From Arion vulgaris (Eukaryota > Mollusca > Gastropoda > Stylommatophora > Arionidae), in assembly GCA_020796225.1 (NCBI GenBank), contig CM036764.1:21962733-22026732 (forward strand): DNA of 64,000 nucleotides. The letters run 5' to 3'. The notes under the pieces are model-generated. The model saw only the letters and a list, made by a program, of their open reading frames with translations, did not search any database and was not told the DNA's origin. A program made the position numbers and the translations under genes. Positions within the stretch are counted from its first letter, which is position 1. Each line of letters starts with the position of its first letter. Positions 45,300-56,665 of this stretch are shown piece after piece.

Positions 45300-45924
45300 T
45301 ATTTGAATTCTCTAGTTAAAATAGCTGCTGAAAATGACCAGAACAGATGACAAGCCGAGAGTAACATCAGTGATGAAAGTTGAATTGTTCATATTTTAGA
45401 AGTATTATAAACAAAGTAGAAGAAACAGCTAAAGACATACAAAAATAAAATGCATACAAAAGGTGAGAGAGGGTACTTGGTAGATTAAAAATCATATGGT
45501 ACTGAATAATAATAACAGTTAATACTAAATTATGAATATTTAATTCAAATATGAAGTTAGTTATTCTGTATTAGTCCGAGATATGGCGAGTGACCAAGCA
45601 AGAAACTGTAGACTTTCATAAACAGAAACTTATGTTGAATTTGTGATATGCAGAGATCAGAAAATATACACTGACTTGTTTGAGGGAGTGGGATTGAGGG
45701 ACATAATTCCTTTCTCTATTGTGCAGGAACATGGACATTGAACACGCATCTATGAGATACAGTTGCAGCATTTGAGATGGGGATTCAATAAAATTTTGAA
45801 GTAGGTTCAGGACAAAGAAACAAATAAATGAAGAAGTCATGGAACACTTAAAGACAAAGTACGAGTTGTTGACAGAGATCAAACAGAGATAAATCAACTA
45901 GTTAGGACATGAAGAGACACCTTC
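45300..45924. other. No gene recognised
   Basis: AT-rich; a 93-codon minus-strand open frame (45616-45897) shows no motif. Confidence 0.35.
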
Positions 45925-46165
45925 TTCTTCTTCTTTGCGTTCGTTCTTTAAGACCAATTTTAATCACTATTTGTGATATGTTTTTGATCTTTGCCACGAA
46001 CGTGTATACGTTGCACATTGGTTTGGTAGGCCCCTAAACGCATAGACTTCTTCACGTTTAGGACACGTGCATCCGATTTCAACCAAACCTCCTTAGTCGC
46101 CTCTTACGACATGCTGGCAGGTAACAGTGGTTCTATTCTTTACACCCCAAATTTGGGTCCAGTAA
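45925..46165 (-). mobile_element. SINE-E copy 5
   Basis: Minus strand: CGCCCAGTGGTTACTGG head, GGGGTGTAAAGAATAGAACC, CATGTCGTAAGAGGCGACTA, and ACGAACGCAAAGAAGAAG tail. Confidence 0.82.
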
Positions 46166-46234
46166 CCACTGGGCGATGAAGAGACATGACTCTACTGAAT
46201 ACCATGCTAGAAGGATAATTCTAGAAAAACGAGC

Positions 46235-46690
46235 AATAGGAATATATTTTTTCAGATTCCATGAGAAATTGATAGAAACACAGAGATATTTTCTACAGAC
46301 TACATCATGGTAATAGATAGAAAACATCAGAGGTATATTTTCTTACAGAATTCTATATCATGGTAATAGATAGAAAACGTCAGATATATTTTCTTACAGA
46401 ATTCTAATCATGAGATAATTGATAGAAAACATCAGAGATATTTTCTTACAGAATTCACATCATGGTAATAGATAGAAAACACAGAATATTTTCTTACAGA
46501 ATTCACACATGGATAATGATAGAAAACATCAGAGATATATTTTCTTACGAAATTTTACATCATGGTAATAGATAGAAAACGTCAGAGATATATTTTCTTA
46601 CAGAATTCTACATCATGGTAATAGATAGAAAACGACAGATATATTTTCTTACAGACTTCCACATCAGATAATAGATAGAAAACATCAGCC
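46235..46690. repeat. Eight-copy degenerate ~52-bp repeat
   Basis: Units contain CATCATGGTAATAGATAGAA and ATATTTTCTTACAGAATTC. Length varies through small deletions. Confidence 0.85.
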
Positions 46691-46856
46691 ATACATTTCA
46701 ACTGATCTTCAAGGTGAATGGGACACATAATCAGTAATTCTTTCTGTTTTCATAATTTTGTATTGTCAATTTCAATCACATCTGTTTATAGCTAGCATCT
46801 ATTCACAGACGTAATTATGTAGTTTTGTCATCAAGTACTTCAATGTTATAACTATT

Positions 46857-47104
46857 CCCTGGGCGTCTGTAGCTTTAAGTAGTAGTAAACTCGATCACAA
46901 TACAAGTGTACCTGGTTCAAGCTACGCGGCAGGCAGTTTTGAAAAAATTTAGTCGCTTGGAATTTTATGTTCGGTAAAACACAGACCTCAACGTTCAAAA
47001 AGCAATGACAAACTACTGAACGTATAAGTGGTGCTATAAAATCAACAACTCGTTTACTGTTGTTGATGATGACGTCCTGTAAAGGATATGCCACAATTTT
47101 CGAA
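46857..47104 (+). mobile_element. SINE-A4 between a 55-bp direct repeat
   Basis: Head GTCTGTAGCTTTAAGTAG... with box B-like CTGGTTCAAGC, body AAGCAATGACAAACTACTGA and 3' GGATATGCCACAATTTTC. Flanked by a ~55-bp direct repeat, 46802-46856 and 47105-47159, about 85% identical. Confidence 0.78.
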
Positions 47105-47499
47105 TTCACATACATAATTATGTGGTTTTGTGATCAAGTACATCAAACTTCTAACTATTTACAGACATGAGTATGTGGAATAAGATAAAATTACTATCAG
47201 TAATGAAGGCATTGAAATGTCATAAATTTTGAATACCATGGCTTCGTAATGAACGGTATTGGAGACGGATGTACAGCAACAAAACATAGATGGAGCCTAG
47301 TAGTGGCAATTGAAAGGCGGGTGATTAGTAAATAGAGCATATGACAAAACACAGTCAAGCTTCTGATAACATGCATTTTTTTCTATGACAACATATAGAT
47401 GTGGATGGTGAACTGTAACATGCGCATTAAAGAAAAATACCGAAACAAAGAGATATAGCCAAATTCTTAGAATGTCTATTGTCTATTCCCATGTGGAAG

Positions 47500-48625
47500 A
47501 TGTAGTTGGCTGTCCACTCTTGCCGTTAAGCGTAGGGATGGAGCTTTAATTTGCGTTCTAAGGCCAGATGGGTCGCCCGTGTGTTGTATCCGTGTTTATG
47601 TAGTGTGGTCTTGATATTGTCTATCCATCTTTTTCTTGGTCTTCCCTTAGCTCTAGTACCCGATCTCTTTTATTGTATGCTGTTATTGGTGGTTGGTTGT
47701 AATTCATTCTCATTAAATGTCCAAACCACTGCATTTGTTGTCTTTCGATATATTCGGTGCATGAAGTTATGCCCACTCTGCTTCTCATGTCTTCATTTCG
47801 TAGTCTGTCTTTCCTGGTGACTCCACTGCCTTCCTCAAGTATTTCATTTCACACGTGGTGAGCTTTCTGTGATGTGTTGCTGTAAGAGACAAAGTTTGGC
47901 ACTGGTAACAAAGTGTTGGTAGGAAAATACTTTTATCATCTGTCTTTTCACTTCCATCTTGATCTTTGGGTGTTGTAGTAATGGTGCCAGCTGGTAGGTC
48001 ACTGCATTTGCTTTTGACACCTTATCTCTATTTCTCTATCTAGTTTTCCGTCCTCTGTAAAAATAATGCCTAAATATTTGAATTCAGAAACTTGCTTTAC
48101 TCTGGTATTATCTATTTGTATGTTTGCTTGACTTGGTGTTCTGCTGATTTTCATGGTCTCAGTCTTTTGTTTGTTGATTTTCATGTTGCACTTTCTACAT
48201 GCTATTAGCAATGAATTCATGTGATGTTGTAACTGATCTTCATCTTCATACATTAAACTTTGGTCGTCCGCAAAAAACAATTCGTTGATTTGGTTGTTTA
48301 ATTGGTCGTCGTGATCATTGTCTATGTCAATAAGGTCTTTTCGCACTGTGCCTCTTTCACTATTCTGTCGATATAATATGTTGAAGAGAAGAGGTGAGAG
48401 CACACAACCCTGTCTTACTACCGATTTTGTTTCGAATGAGTCTGTCATTCCGTCTGTTGTTCTTACCACACTGTGACTGTTTGTTTATATTACTCTGATA
48501 TTGTCTAGCAGTTGTTCCTTGATCCCATAGTTTTCTAGTGTTTCCCAAAGAATACTTCTATCTATTCTGTCGAATGCCTTTTCTTGATCGATGAATAATA
48601 AGTGTAACTCTTTATTATATTCTAT
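47500..48625 (-). pseudogene. RTE-type reverse transcriptase and C-terminus
   Basis: The largest RT remnant on the minus strand. In order from 48625: HLLFIDQEKAFDRIDRSIL (motif 3), SVVRQGCVLSPLLFNI (motif 4), INELFFADDQSLMYED (catalytic motif with ADD), CNMKINKQKTETMKIS, VSEFKYLGIIFTEDGKLD; then, in other frames, GVTRKDRLRNEDMRSRVGI and QQMQWFGHLMRMNY. Frameshifts near 48475 and 48000. The endonuclease is missing and the 5' edge meets a tandem repeat. Confidence 0.82.
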
Positions 48626-48775
48626 TGCTTTTCACTCAGTTGTCTCAGAGTGAATAGAGCGTCTGTGCATCCCACTCACTCAGTTGTCTCAGAGTGAATA
48701 GAGCGTATGTGCATCCCACTCACTCAGTTGTCTCAGAGTGAATAGAGCGTCTGTGCATCCCACTCCTCTTATAGG
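48626..48775. repeat. Three-copy 54-bp repeat at the 5' edge of the RT copy
   Basis: Units CACTCAGTTGTCTCAGAGTG then AATAGAGCGTCTGTGCATCC. Confidence 0.9.
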
Positions 48776-49450
48776 TTAGTAAATATCCTGAAACGTCATC
48801 AATTCAGTGACTAACACCCTACTGTGACGTGTCCGGCAAGCCGGCAGTGCGTAATATTGCTAAATTAATTATTTTATTCCAGGAGCAACAATGACAACAA
48901 ACAGAACAGCAACAATAAATATATGTGTGTCCTGGGAGACAAAACATCGTAGAATGTCCTAGACAAAAAAAAAAAAAAAAATATAAACATAATATTAGAA
49001 ATGAACACGGAGAAAAGTTGACTCATAAACAGCACCAGGTCTTAGAAACTAATATTTGTGTCACTAATCGTTAGAGTTGTTTAGAAAGAAGAATCTTGAA
49101 GTATATTGTTCCTTAAAAATGAGGCAATTACCAAGATAAAGATAGACACATGAAATTAAAGAAAACATGAATGGTACATTTCAATGACCGTGAAGAAGGC
49201 TGAAAAACTGGCTATAGTTATCCATGTCGAACTGAAATATGAACGGCCTTCAGAAAAGAACATGCTATATGTATGAGATGAAGATGCTATAGTAGAGATG
49301 AACATGCATATGTATAGATAGAAGATGCTATAAGATAAAGTATGTGCTTGCTATCGAGTAATTCAATATTATAATATTTTAGTTATTGCTTCACATTGTT
49401 GAAACATGTAATCCACATTTCAACACAATTAAATTATTTGTATGCACTGT
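48776..49450. other. No gene recognised
   Basis: AT-rich with an A-run at 48965-48980. Confidence 0.4.
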
Positions 49451-49460
49451 CTTTGTTCTA

Positions 49461-49715
49461 AAAAAAAGTTAATTGCATATCCTTTACAGGACTTTGCGAA
49501 TCAACTCCCAGCTTTTTTAACGCTGTTTGTGATTTATCTAGGCATTATTACGTTCAGTAGTTTGTCATTGGTTTCAGAACGGGTGTTGACATTGTCGTTT
49601 TGTAAAAATCCACACGAAACAATTTGCAACCAAACTGTCCGCAGCGTGATTCGAACTCAGAACGTCGGGGTTTATAGACCGAGTCACCAACACCTAAGCC
49701 ACAGACGCCACCGTT
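49461..49715 (-). mobile_element. SINE-A5 with 9-bp TSD
   Basis: Minus strand head GGTGGCGTCTGTGGCTTAGG, box B-like GAGTTCGAATCACG, body CAATGACAAACTACTGAACG, 3' end GGATATGCAATTAAC. Flanked by TTTGTTCTA at 49452-49460 and 49716-49724. Confidence 0.85.
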
Positions 49716-49934
49716 TTTGTTCTACGCAACTCTAATGATCTTTTCATCGAATCTCTCTTTCTCTCTCTCTCTCTCTCACTCTCTCTCTCTCACCTACCTC
49801 TTTCTCATTATGTCTGACAGTTAATGATGTTACTGTGAATGGCATACACAGAAGTTTGTTGGTCCAGACTTTTCTTAGTACTATATAGTGATTTACCTTA
49901 GTGATTTGTTAATTGCTATTATTCTAGTTTCTAA

Positions 49935-50470
49935 TTTCCTACTTAACTCAGGATAACTAGACATAAAATAGAAGCTAGAGTCCAGAAAGCAAATGTTGTC
50001 ATCAACTCACTAGCTCGGACATCCGAAACATCTCCCACCCATCTAAACAACAAATAATCAAACCATCTTCATTCCTACTTTACGCTACCAGCGCCAAACA
50101 TGGACAATGAATAAAGTATAGACATAGAGTAAAGTACCAACCACCTGTGAAATAGGCTGTATGCTGAAAGTCACGACAACACAATAAGAGACAGTCTCAA
50201 ATACCGGCATCGCTGGCATCAGAAGAAGGATGAACAAGACCCTGCTTGAGCTGTATCAAAGAAAAAATTCATAAAATAATTTGGTCACATAGTAGGAATC
50301 CAAGCAGGCCGCACTGTCGATAACGTCTTCTACAGCAGAGCATCAGTACAAAAGACGAGGAAATACATCGAAAAGATGGATAGAGGTGTGCTAGAATCAT
50401 TCGAAAAGATTCACAAATCTAATACTCAAGTCACCCTAGAACAGCAAGACAAATGCAAAAGACAACGACA
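49935..50470 (+). pseudogene. RTE-type LINE, C-terminal part
   Basis: Reads KYRHRWHQKKDEQDPA, KFIKYFGHIVGIQAGRT-like and RGVLESFEKIHKSNTQVTLE in several frames; highly degenerate. Confidence 0.5.
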
Positions 50471-50592
50471 TTGGGCAAAAACACGGTAGCAGTGTCACGA
50501 AAAAACGACATTGGGCAAAAACACGGTAGCAGTGTCACGACAAAACGACATTGGGCAAAAACACGGTAGCAGTGTCACGAAAATAAGAATCG
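50471..50592. repeat. Three-copy ~43-bp repeat
   Basis: Units CGACATTGGGCAAAAACACG then GTAGCAGTGTCACGA. The first unit continues an RTE coding remnant. Confidence 0.88.
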
Positions 50593-52335
50593 AAATGACT
50601 TCATTTCTGTTGATCCATTTTAATCCGGATGTGACATGTCTTTTATCAATGATATTGATCTCTACTGTCTGTCTTCTAAGATTTTTAGAGTTTTAGTTAA
50701 TGCCATCTCAGATTATTTTTTATGTCTTACTCTGTTTCCTTGTAACTTCTTCATAAGCACATACCTATTAAAACAAATGAGGAAATTATCTGTTCCTGCC
50801 TTTATATTTCTGCTAAGGTAGTACTGTGATATTATTTATTATTAAGTATTTAAATTATTGTATGTTTTGTGATTTTTTATGAATAGTATCACTAATTTTC
50901 TAAGTGTAGTATTACTTACAGTAACTTTGTGTACACGTTAGTTGATTAAAGTCTTTTGGTGAAAATGTGCTTTTTAGTATATAGTGCATTGTGAAATTAT
51001 CGTCTTTCGTGTTTTAAAATTTCGCTTTTGATATATAACTTTAACGCAATCTTTATATTAATTATATAATATTTTTAGTACTAAACTTCTTTGATTTTAC
51101 GACTAATTTTAAATTATCATTTAAAAATACTAACAACATAATGGATAAAAATTACTAACAACGTAATGGATAAAACCTTTGAATGCTGTTTCGTGTGTGG
51201 TGTGTGTGTGCATGTGTGTGTATGTGTGCTTGTGTCGATGCGCATCTTCAAATGTGTCTGTGCATGCTTTGCATGTGCGACTGATCTCGTGTATGTGTGT
51301 TTGTAAGTATGTATACATTCCCAAATTGATCCCAGAGGTATGTACTGAATGCGAAAGACTATGATCTCTAAACAAATCACGAATTTCGTAGACGATGACA
51401 ATAAAGAGTAAAAAAGTTACCTATCAGTCATATCTTACACGTAGCTACTACAATAACCATACTTATTTGAATACATGAGTTTCTGTGTAATCTTTCTACA
51501 AACAAATATAATTGCACAACAAGTCTCATCCTTCAACTGAAAGGAAGAGGCGAGGCTTCACTACAAACCTACAACAAATCCCTTCAAGAAAAATGAAATC
51601 AAAAATAATAGGCAAAATGCACTCGTGTTTTTTTTTAATTAATCCATTATTGTTTAGGATATCCTCATTCAGAAATCTTAAATTTTATAAATCGTATCCA
51701 AGTATTCGTGGTTAAAGTCGGTTTATCTACACAAATCGGTTGAGTAGACTAACTTTTATTTCACGGTACTGGTTGTTCAAGACGTGATGCATCTTATCTT
51801 GGTCTAGAAGCTAAAGGGAGGTAAGTAAAATGGTGGATAATTCAGTCAAGAGAAGGCAATTCTGAAATACGCTGTTATTTTCGTCGGCGCTAGCTGTATT
51901 CGTAGAACTCAATAAACGGATGGCCTTCTGACTGTCGCGATGCCATATTCCATCTCCCGTTTCCTTCCTCTCTTATTTACTCTTATTATGTCTATTACTC
52001 ATTACATTTTTGTGTCTTGTATAGTGTGTATAATTTAACAGCACACTTCATTTCAATCGTCATTCCTGTGTCTATGTGTGCGTACGTGCGTGTGCGAATT
52101 GTTTTATTCTAAGCTTTTTTTTTTTACGCATATAGCAACAACTGCTTTTTACTGCAAAGTGGTTTTGCCCTTTTGGGTAAGAAGTGAGCTGTCGATTGGA
52201 CGGTCTCTCCGGCGTAAGAACGCTGGGTCACGTCCTAGTAAGGTTTGGATCTCTTTTGTCTGAAGTACAATTATAACAAAAACGTTACCTCACGCTGCGT
52301 GATGACAGCTACGGTAAGTGATAATTAATACTCAG
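50593..52335. other. No gene recognised
   Basis: About 1.7 kb, AT-rich, with a (TG)n microsatellite at 51195-51305. At 50940-50985, GTTGATTAAAGTCTTTTGGT weakly resembles the Penelope-like 3' block. Searched for Wnt-type exons on both strands; none seen. Confidence 0.4.
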
Positions 52336-52350
52336 CATATATATAATGTG

Positions 52351-52600
52351 AGCGGCTGTAGCTTAAGCGGTAGGGAGCTCGATCACAACCCAAGCGTAGC
52401 TGGTTCAAACTCCGCGGCGGGCAAGTTTAACAGCAAATTATTTCCCTTGGATTTTTACAAATGGTGAAAGTAGACCTCACCGTTCAGAAAGCAATGACAA
52501 ACTACTGAACGTATAAGTGGTGCCTAAAACAAATCGACAACTCGCTTACTGTTGATGATGGCTACATCCTATAAAATATATGCCACGATTTTCATTTCAT
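52351..52600 (+). mobile_element. SINE-A6
   Basis: Best preserved head of the second type: GCGGCTGTAGCTTAAGCGG and CTGGTTCAAACTCCGCGG. Body AAGCAATGACAAACTACTGA, 3' end GCCACGATTTTCATTTCAT running into (AT)n. Confidence 0.82.
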
Positions 52601-52602
52601 AT

Positions 52603-53005
52603 ATATATATAATCATTTCTCTCGTACCGTTATACGTTACATAGGGCCTGCAAGTAATTTTTCCATACCGCTCTATCCTGGGCACCTAGCTCAATCTCAT
52701 CCATGGAACTGAAACCGATATTTCCTGCCTCTCTCGGCAAAGTTCGTTTCAGGTCTCTTTAGGTCGACCTCTCTTTCTTGAACCCTTTGCATCCCACTTC
52801 AATGCCTGCTTTGATATTCGTTGATCATTTCTCCTCAAGGTGTGCCCAACATATCTCCATCTTCTCTTTCTTATAACAGTTGTCAATAGTGGTTGACCAG
52901 ACATGTCTCTGATTTCATCACTTCTTCTGAATTCGTTCCATTTTATATTCATTTTTTTCGCAGACATCTATTTTCAAATGCATTCAACTTGCTTTCTATA
53001 TCTTT
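52603..53005 (-). pseudogene. RTE-type LINE, 3' part
   Basis: Third copy of the 9.1/27.7-kb family: KMNIKWNEFRRSDEIRDMSG, QPLLTTVIRKRRWRYVGHTL and QALKWDAKGSRKRGRPKET. Its 3' end lies against the (AT)n tail of SINE-A6, i.e. tail to tail. Confidence 0.75.
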
Positions 53006-53029
53006 ATATAATAGCTGCCTAGCAAGCCC

Positions 53030-53250
53030 TGAACCAAAGACAAATAAAAGGTAGCGTGTCCCTTCCGGAACTTGGCTCCCATGACAGTAGTCTTGAAAAA
53101 CTCTCTGTTCTCTGCACGATGGCCGGCGTCAGCAGCAGTCATTCTCAGATCGTCAATGACATCCTGCACCCATTGTCTTCTAAGTTTTCCTCTCATTCTT
53201 CTCGAATGTTGTTAGTGTCATTCAAAAGTTGGGTCAGGCGTGACTGTTTG
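53030..53250 (-). pseudogene. RTE-type LINE, C-terminal fragment
   Basis: Reads RRMRGKLRRQWVQDVIDDLR, MTAADAGHRAENREFFKTT and GAKFRKGHAT. Confidence 0.68.
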
Positions 53251-53324
53251 TAGATCATTTCTTATAACGACAAAAGGCATTTTGTTACTCTCGAAAGAAA
53301 ATATAACTGGATCCACATGAAGTT

Positions 53325-53668
53325 GAATATTGTATCTTCTTCTTCTTCGGTAATCATGCAATATTAAATATTGTATCTTCTTCTTCTTCGGTAATCACGC
53401 AATATTGAATATTGTATCTTGTTCTTCTTCTTCGGTAATCATGCAATATTGAATATTGTATCTTCTTCTTCTTCTTCGGTAATCATGCAATATTAAATAT
53501 TGTATCTTGTTCTTCTTCGGTAATCATGCAATATTAAATATTGTATCTTCTTCTTCGGTAATCATGCAATATTAAATATTGTATCTTCTTCTTCGGTAAT
53601 CATGCAATATTAAATATTGTATCTTCTTCTTCGGTAATCATGCAATATTAAATATTGTATCTTCTTCG
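53325..53668. repeat. Eight- to nine-copy ~41-bp repeat before the Penelope-like ORF
   Basis: Units AATATTGTATCTTCTTCTTC plus GGTAATCATGCAATATT; the number of CTT triplets varies between units (two to four). Confidence 0.9.
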
Positions 53669-53683
53669 TGCAATTAATCAAGG

Positions 53684-55475
53684 TGGATCCACAAACTCGC
53701 AGTCAGCTTCTCGTCTGTCAGGTTTCCCCAAGGCCGCAACCAATTACTTGACACCCAATTCTATAAAACTAGTTCTTCTGATGTCACACTATCTAACAAT
53801 AGTAAAGTCCGTACAGTAATTAAGAACTTAATTGCCTCTAACGACCTTCCTACCGGCGCATCATCACTTTGTGTCATCGATAGCTGTTTAGGAAAACCCG
53901 CCTTTTATATGCTCCCCAAAATTCATAAACTGAACAATCCGGGGAGGCCCATCGTTTCTGCTTGCTCTTGTCCTACGGAACATATCTCCGAATTTCTTGA
54001 TAGTATCTTCAATCCTATAGTCACCACACTACCTTCATTCTTGAAAGATACGAACCACACCTTGTCTGTTTTTTCGTCTATTGAGTTGTTGCCTGGCAGG
54101 ACTTACCGTCTCTTCCTCCTTGATGTGTGCTCATTGTACACCTCCATACCTCATTCCGACGGACTTCAAGCTCTCCAGTTCTTTCTCGACAGGAGAACTA
54201 ACCCACTTGTCTCCACCTCGGCTCTCCTTCGTCTTGCAGAACTAGTTCTAACTCTCAACTCCTTTCAGTTCAATGACCAGTTCTTTGAGCAGATCAGTGG
54301 GGTCGCCATGGGTACTAAAATGGGACCCAGTTATGCTTGTCTATTCATGGGTCATCTTGAGCACCTAGTATGGAATTCCTATGATGGCCCTCTTCCGTCT
54401 GTGTATCATAGATACATTGATGATTGTATTGGCATTACCGATATGCCTGAAGCCGATTTGTCACGCTTCATTAATTTCATTAATGTCTTCAATCCGGCTA
54501 TTCGGTTTACATCTCACATCTCTACCTCTTGTGTCAACTTTCTTGACATCACTATCACTATCAGCCTATCCACCATCACTACATCAGTATACTACAAGCC
54601 TACTGATGCACATAGTTTTCTTTATACCTCTTCCCATTCCCAGGCTTGTCGTGATTCTTTACCATTCTCTCAACTCTTGCGCCTTCGTCGCCTCTGTAGC
54701 GAGGACGACGATTTCCTCGATAGAGCTCACGAGATGCTGGATTTCTTTCGTAAGCGCTTATACCCGGATAAGGTGCTTGCTTCTGCTATGCGGCGCGTTC
54801 AGCAAATTTCTCGCCAGGAGGCTCTCTCTAACCAGCATAGAACTTCCAATTCTGACAGGGTGAAACTTGTCTTAACTTTCCACCCTCATAGTTCCCTTGT
54901 GAAGAAAGTCTTATTCCGTCATCTCTCCATTCTTCAGTCTGATCCTGATACACGTTCAATCTTCCAACACTATCCTTTGGTGGCGTACAGACGGGACAGA
55001 AGCCTTAAGGATATGTTAGTTCACAGTCGCCTCAAGCCTAACATCCAGAGTCATTTTGGCACCATCCAGTGTAGCCGTCGGCGCTGTAACACTTGTGCTT
55101 ATGTAATACAGACCCGCACGGTGTCTTTTCCAAAACCACGTTCGTTGTTGAAGACAGTTTCACGTGCGAGTCCCGTAATATTATCTATGCCATTATCTGC
55201 AAGCGGTGCAACAAGGCCTATATTGGGGAAACCGGCAGGAGACTCAGTGACCGATTCGCCCAACACTTGCGCGATATACGCCAATGCTCTGTGACCCTGT
55301 AGCTACCCATTTCAATGATACTGGCCATTCAGGAGCTTGCGATGTCCAGGTCACAGCCATCCGATCATGTTCCTCTGATGATCGTAGTCGATTTGCTCTG
55401 GAGAATCGGTTGATTTCTTTGTATGGTACCTTGCGACCACGCGGGCTCAACGTATTACATTCTTATGCTTCTTAG
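53684..55475 (+). pseudogene. Penelope-like RT + GIY-YIG protein, two frameshifts
   Basis: One frame stays open from about 53684 to 55294. RT motifs in order: KPAFYMLPKIHKLNNPGRPI, LFLLDVCSLYTSIPH, SGVAMGTKMGPSYACLFMGH, YHRYIDDCIGI (catalytic YIDD) and CVNFLDITITI. Then SVYYKPTDAHSFLYTSSHSQ, LRLRRLCSEDDDFLDRA and the linker IQCSRRRCNTCAYVIQTRT. A one- or two-base shift near 55130 moves to the frame with ESRNIIYAIICKRCNKAYIG and ETGRRLSDRFAQHLRDIR (GIY-YIG nuclease). A second shift near 55290 restores VATHFNDTGHSGACDVQVTA and the end RPRGLNVLHSYAS, stop 55475. Such proteins insert DNA by target-primed reverse transcription. The long intact RT frame suggests a young copy. Confidence 0.88.
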
Positions 55476-55870
55476 TGCTTTCTCTTCCCATGCTTTGTAA
55501 TCTCTATGGGTATATGTTGCATGTATTACATTCTTATGCTTCTTAGTACTTTCTCTTCCCATGCTTTATAATCTATATGGGTATATGTTGCATGTATTCA
55601 AGTTATATATTTACTAGATGTTTCATTGTTTCTTTTCTATTTCTAGTTTTTATGTGTGTTTTTGTGTTACATTTATTTCGTTATTCGTTTTTATTCCAGA
55701 TTTTCCTTAGATACGTTGGTATTTGGTCGTCCATTTGTGTTTCATTTTAATTTGTCACTCCTGTTTGTTCGTTTGCTTGATAAAGGCCTTGTTGGTCGAA
55801 ACGTTGCTGTTTATCGTCACTGTTTATGTATTTTGTAAAACTATAGTACTTTGTTTGTACGTGTTTCACT
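53684..55870 (+). mobile_element. Penelope-like element, nearly complete C-terminal half
   Basis: Contains the RT, linker with paired Cys and His-like residues, GIY-YIG endonuclease and 3' region. The 5' edge meets the CTT-rich repeat at 53668; the N-terminal coding part is absent. The 3' region holds a tandem pair of ~70-bp units at 55455-55600 and the conserved block at 55775-55805. Confidence 0.85.
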
Positions 55871-55889
55871 ATTGAGTAGCAGAAGCTTA

Positions 55890-56110
55890 TTTAGCTTTTT
55901 TAGGTGTACCTAAAACTACATCATCTGTAAACAACAAATCTCTAATGACCAATATCGTTCTTTTGTCTTTATCTTTCAATCAGACACTGAAGTAACCTTT
56001 TTTCCAGAGCGGTTTTTAGCATGCTGCTCATGTGTATCAATGCAACAGTTCCTTTTTCTCCATCCAAATGATAAATTCATGGAAACGTAAAGAAGGTTAC
56101 AGTTTTGTAT
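55890..56110 (-). pseudogene. LINE reverse transcriptase fragment
   Basis: Minus strand: KGTVALIHMSSMLKTALEK, then VIRDLLFTDDVVLGTPKKAK, where FTDD stands for the catalytic FADD box. Only this motif region is left. Confidence 0.6.
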
Positions 56111-56505
56111 CAGTGGTATCGCAGAAGTTGACAGAATACTCCGCTGGACACAATGATATACTGTTTATATCATCTGAAAGTTAGCTACCAAAGTGTCTTT
56201 CTCGTGAATCGGTAAGGTGGTGGAGGTTTGAAATTAGAGCTTTTCTTCTCCAAGATGAGATGCGCTATAATGTTAACGAGCCATACATACCAGAATTATA
56301 CTGTGTTTGATGTTTGCGTCTGGATCGGGAACAAACACTAAGAGGTGACATCTAATTAATAATCATTACAATCATCATCATGCAGAGCTAATAAAACACA
56401 TGAGCGTGTATTGGTAAATGTCAAACTAAAAAGATGATTTCATAGATTAATTTATAAGACATTTGTTTCATGTGCAATTTGTTTTTGTTTTTTGTTAGTT
56501 GATAT
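56111..56505. other. No gene recognised
   Basis: Nothing classifiable. Confidence 0.4.
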
Positions 56506-56665
56506 TCATTCCACATTCGAGTACAGAGAAAGAGGAAGATCACGCAAAAGATGGAGTGATAGCATCAAGAACAGCTTTAAGAAAATGATGACATCTAACA
56601 AAGCGCTTCAGAACAAGCACACACAAATCACTAGATCCTCCACTCTTCTATAAAGAAGTAAATGG
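56506..56665 (+). pseudogene. RTE-type LINE, C-terminal fragment
   Basis: Reads YRERGRSRKRWSDSIKNSFK and KMMTSNKALQNKHTQIT; same subfamily as 11180-11400 on the other strand. Confidence 0.65.
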
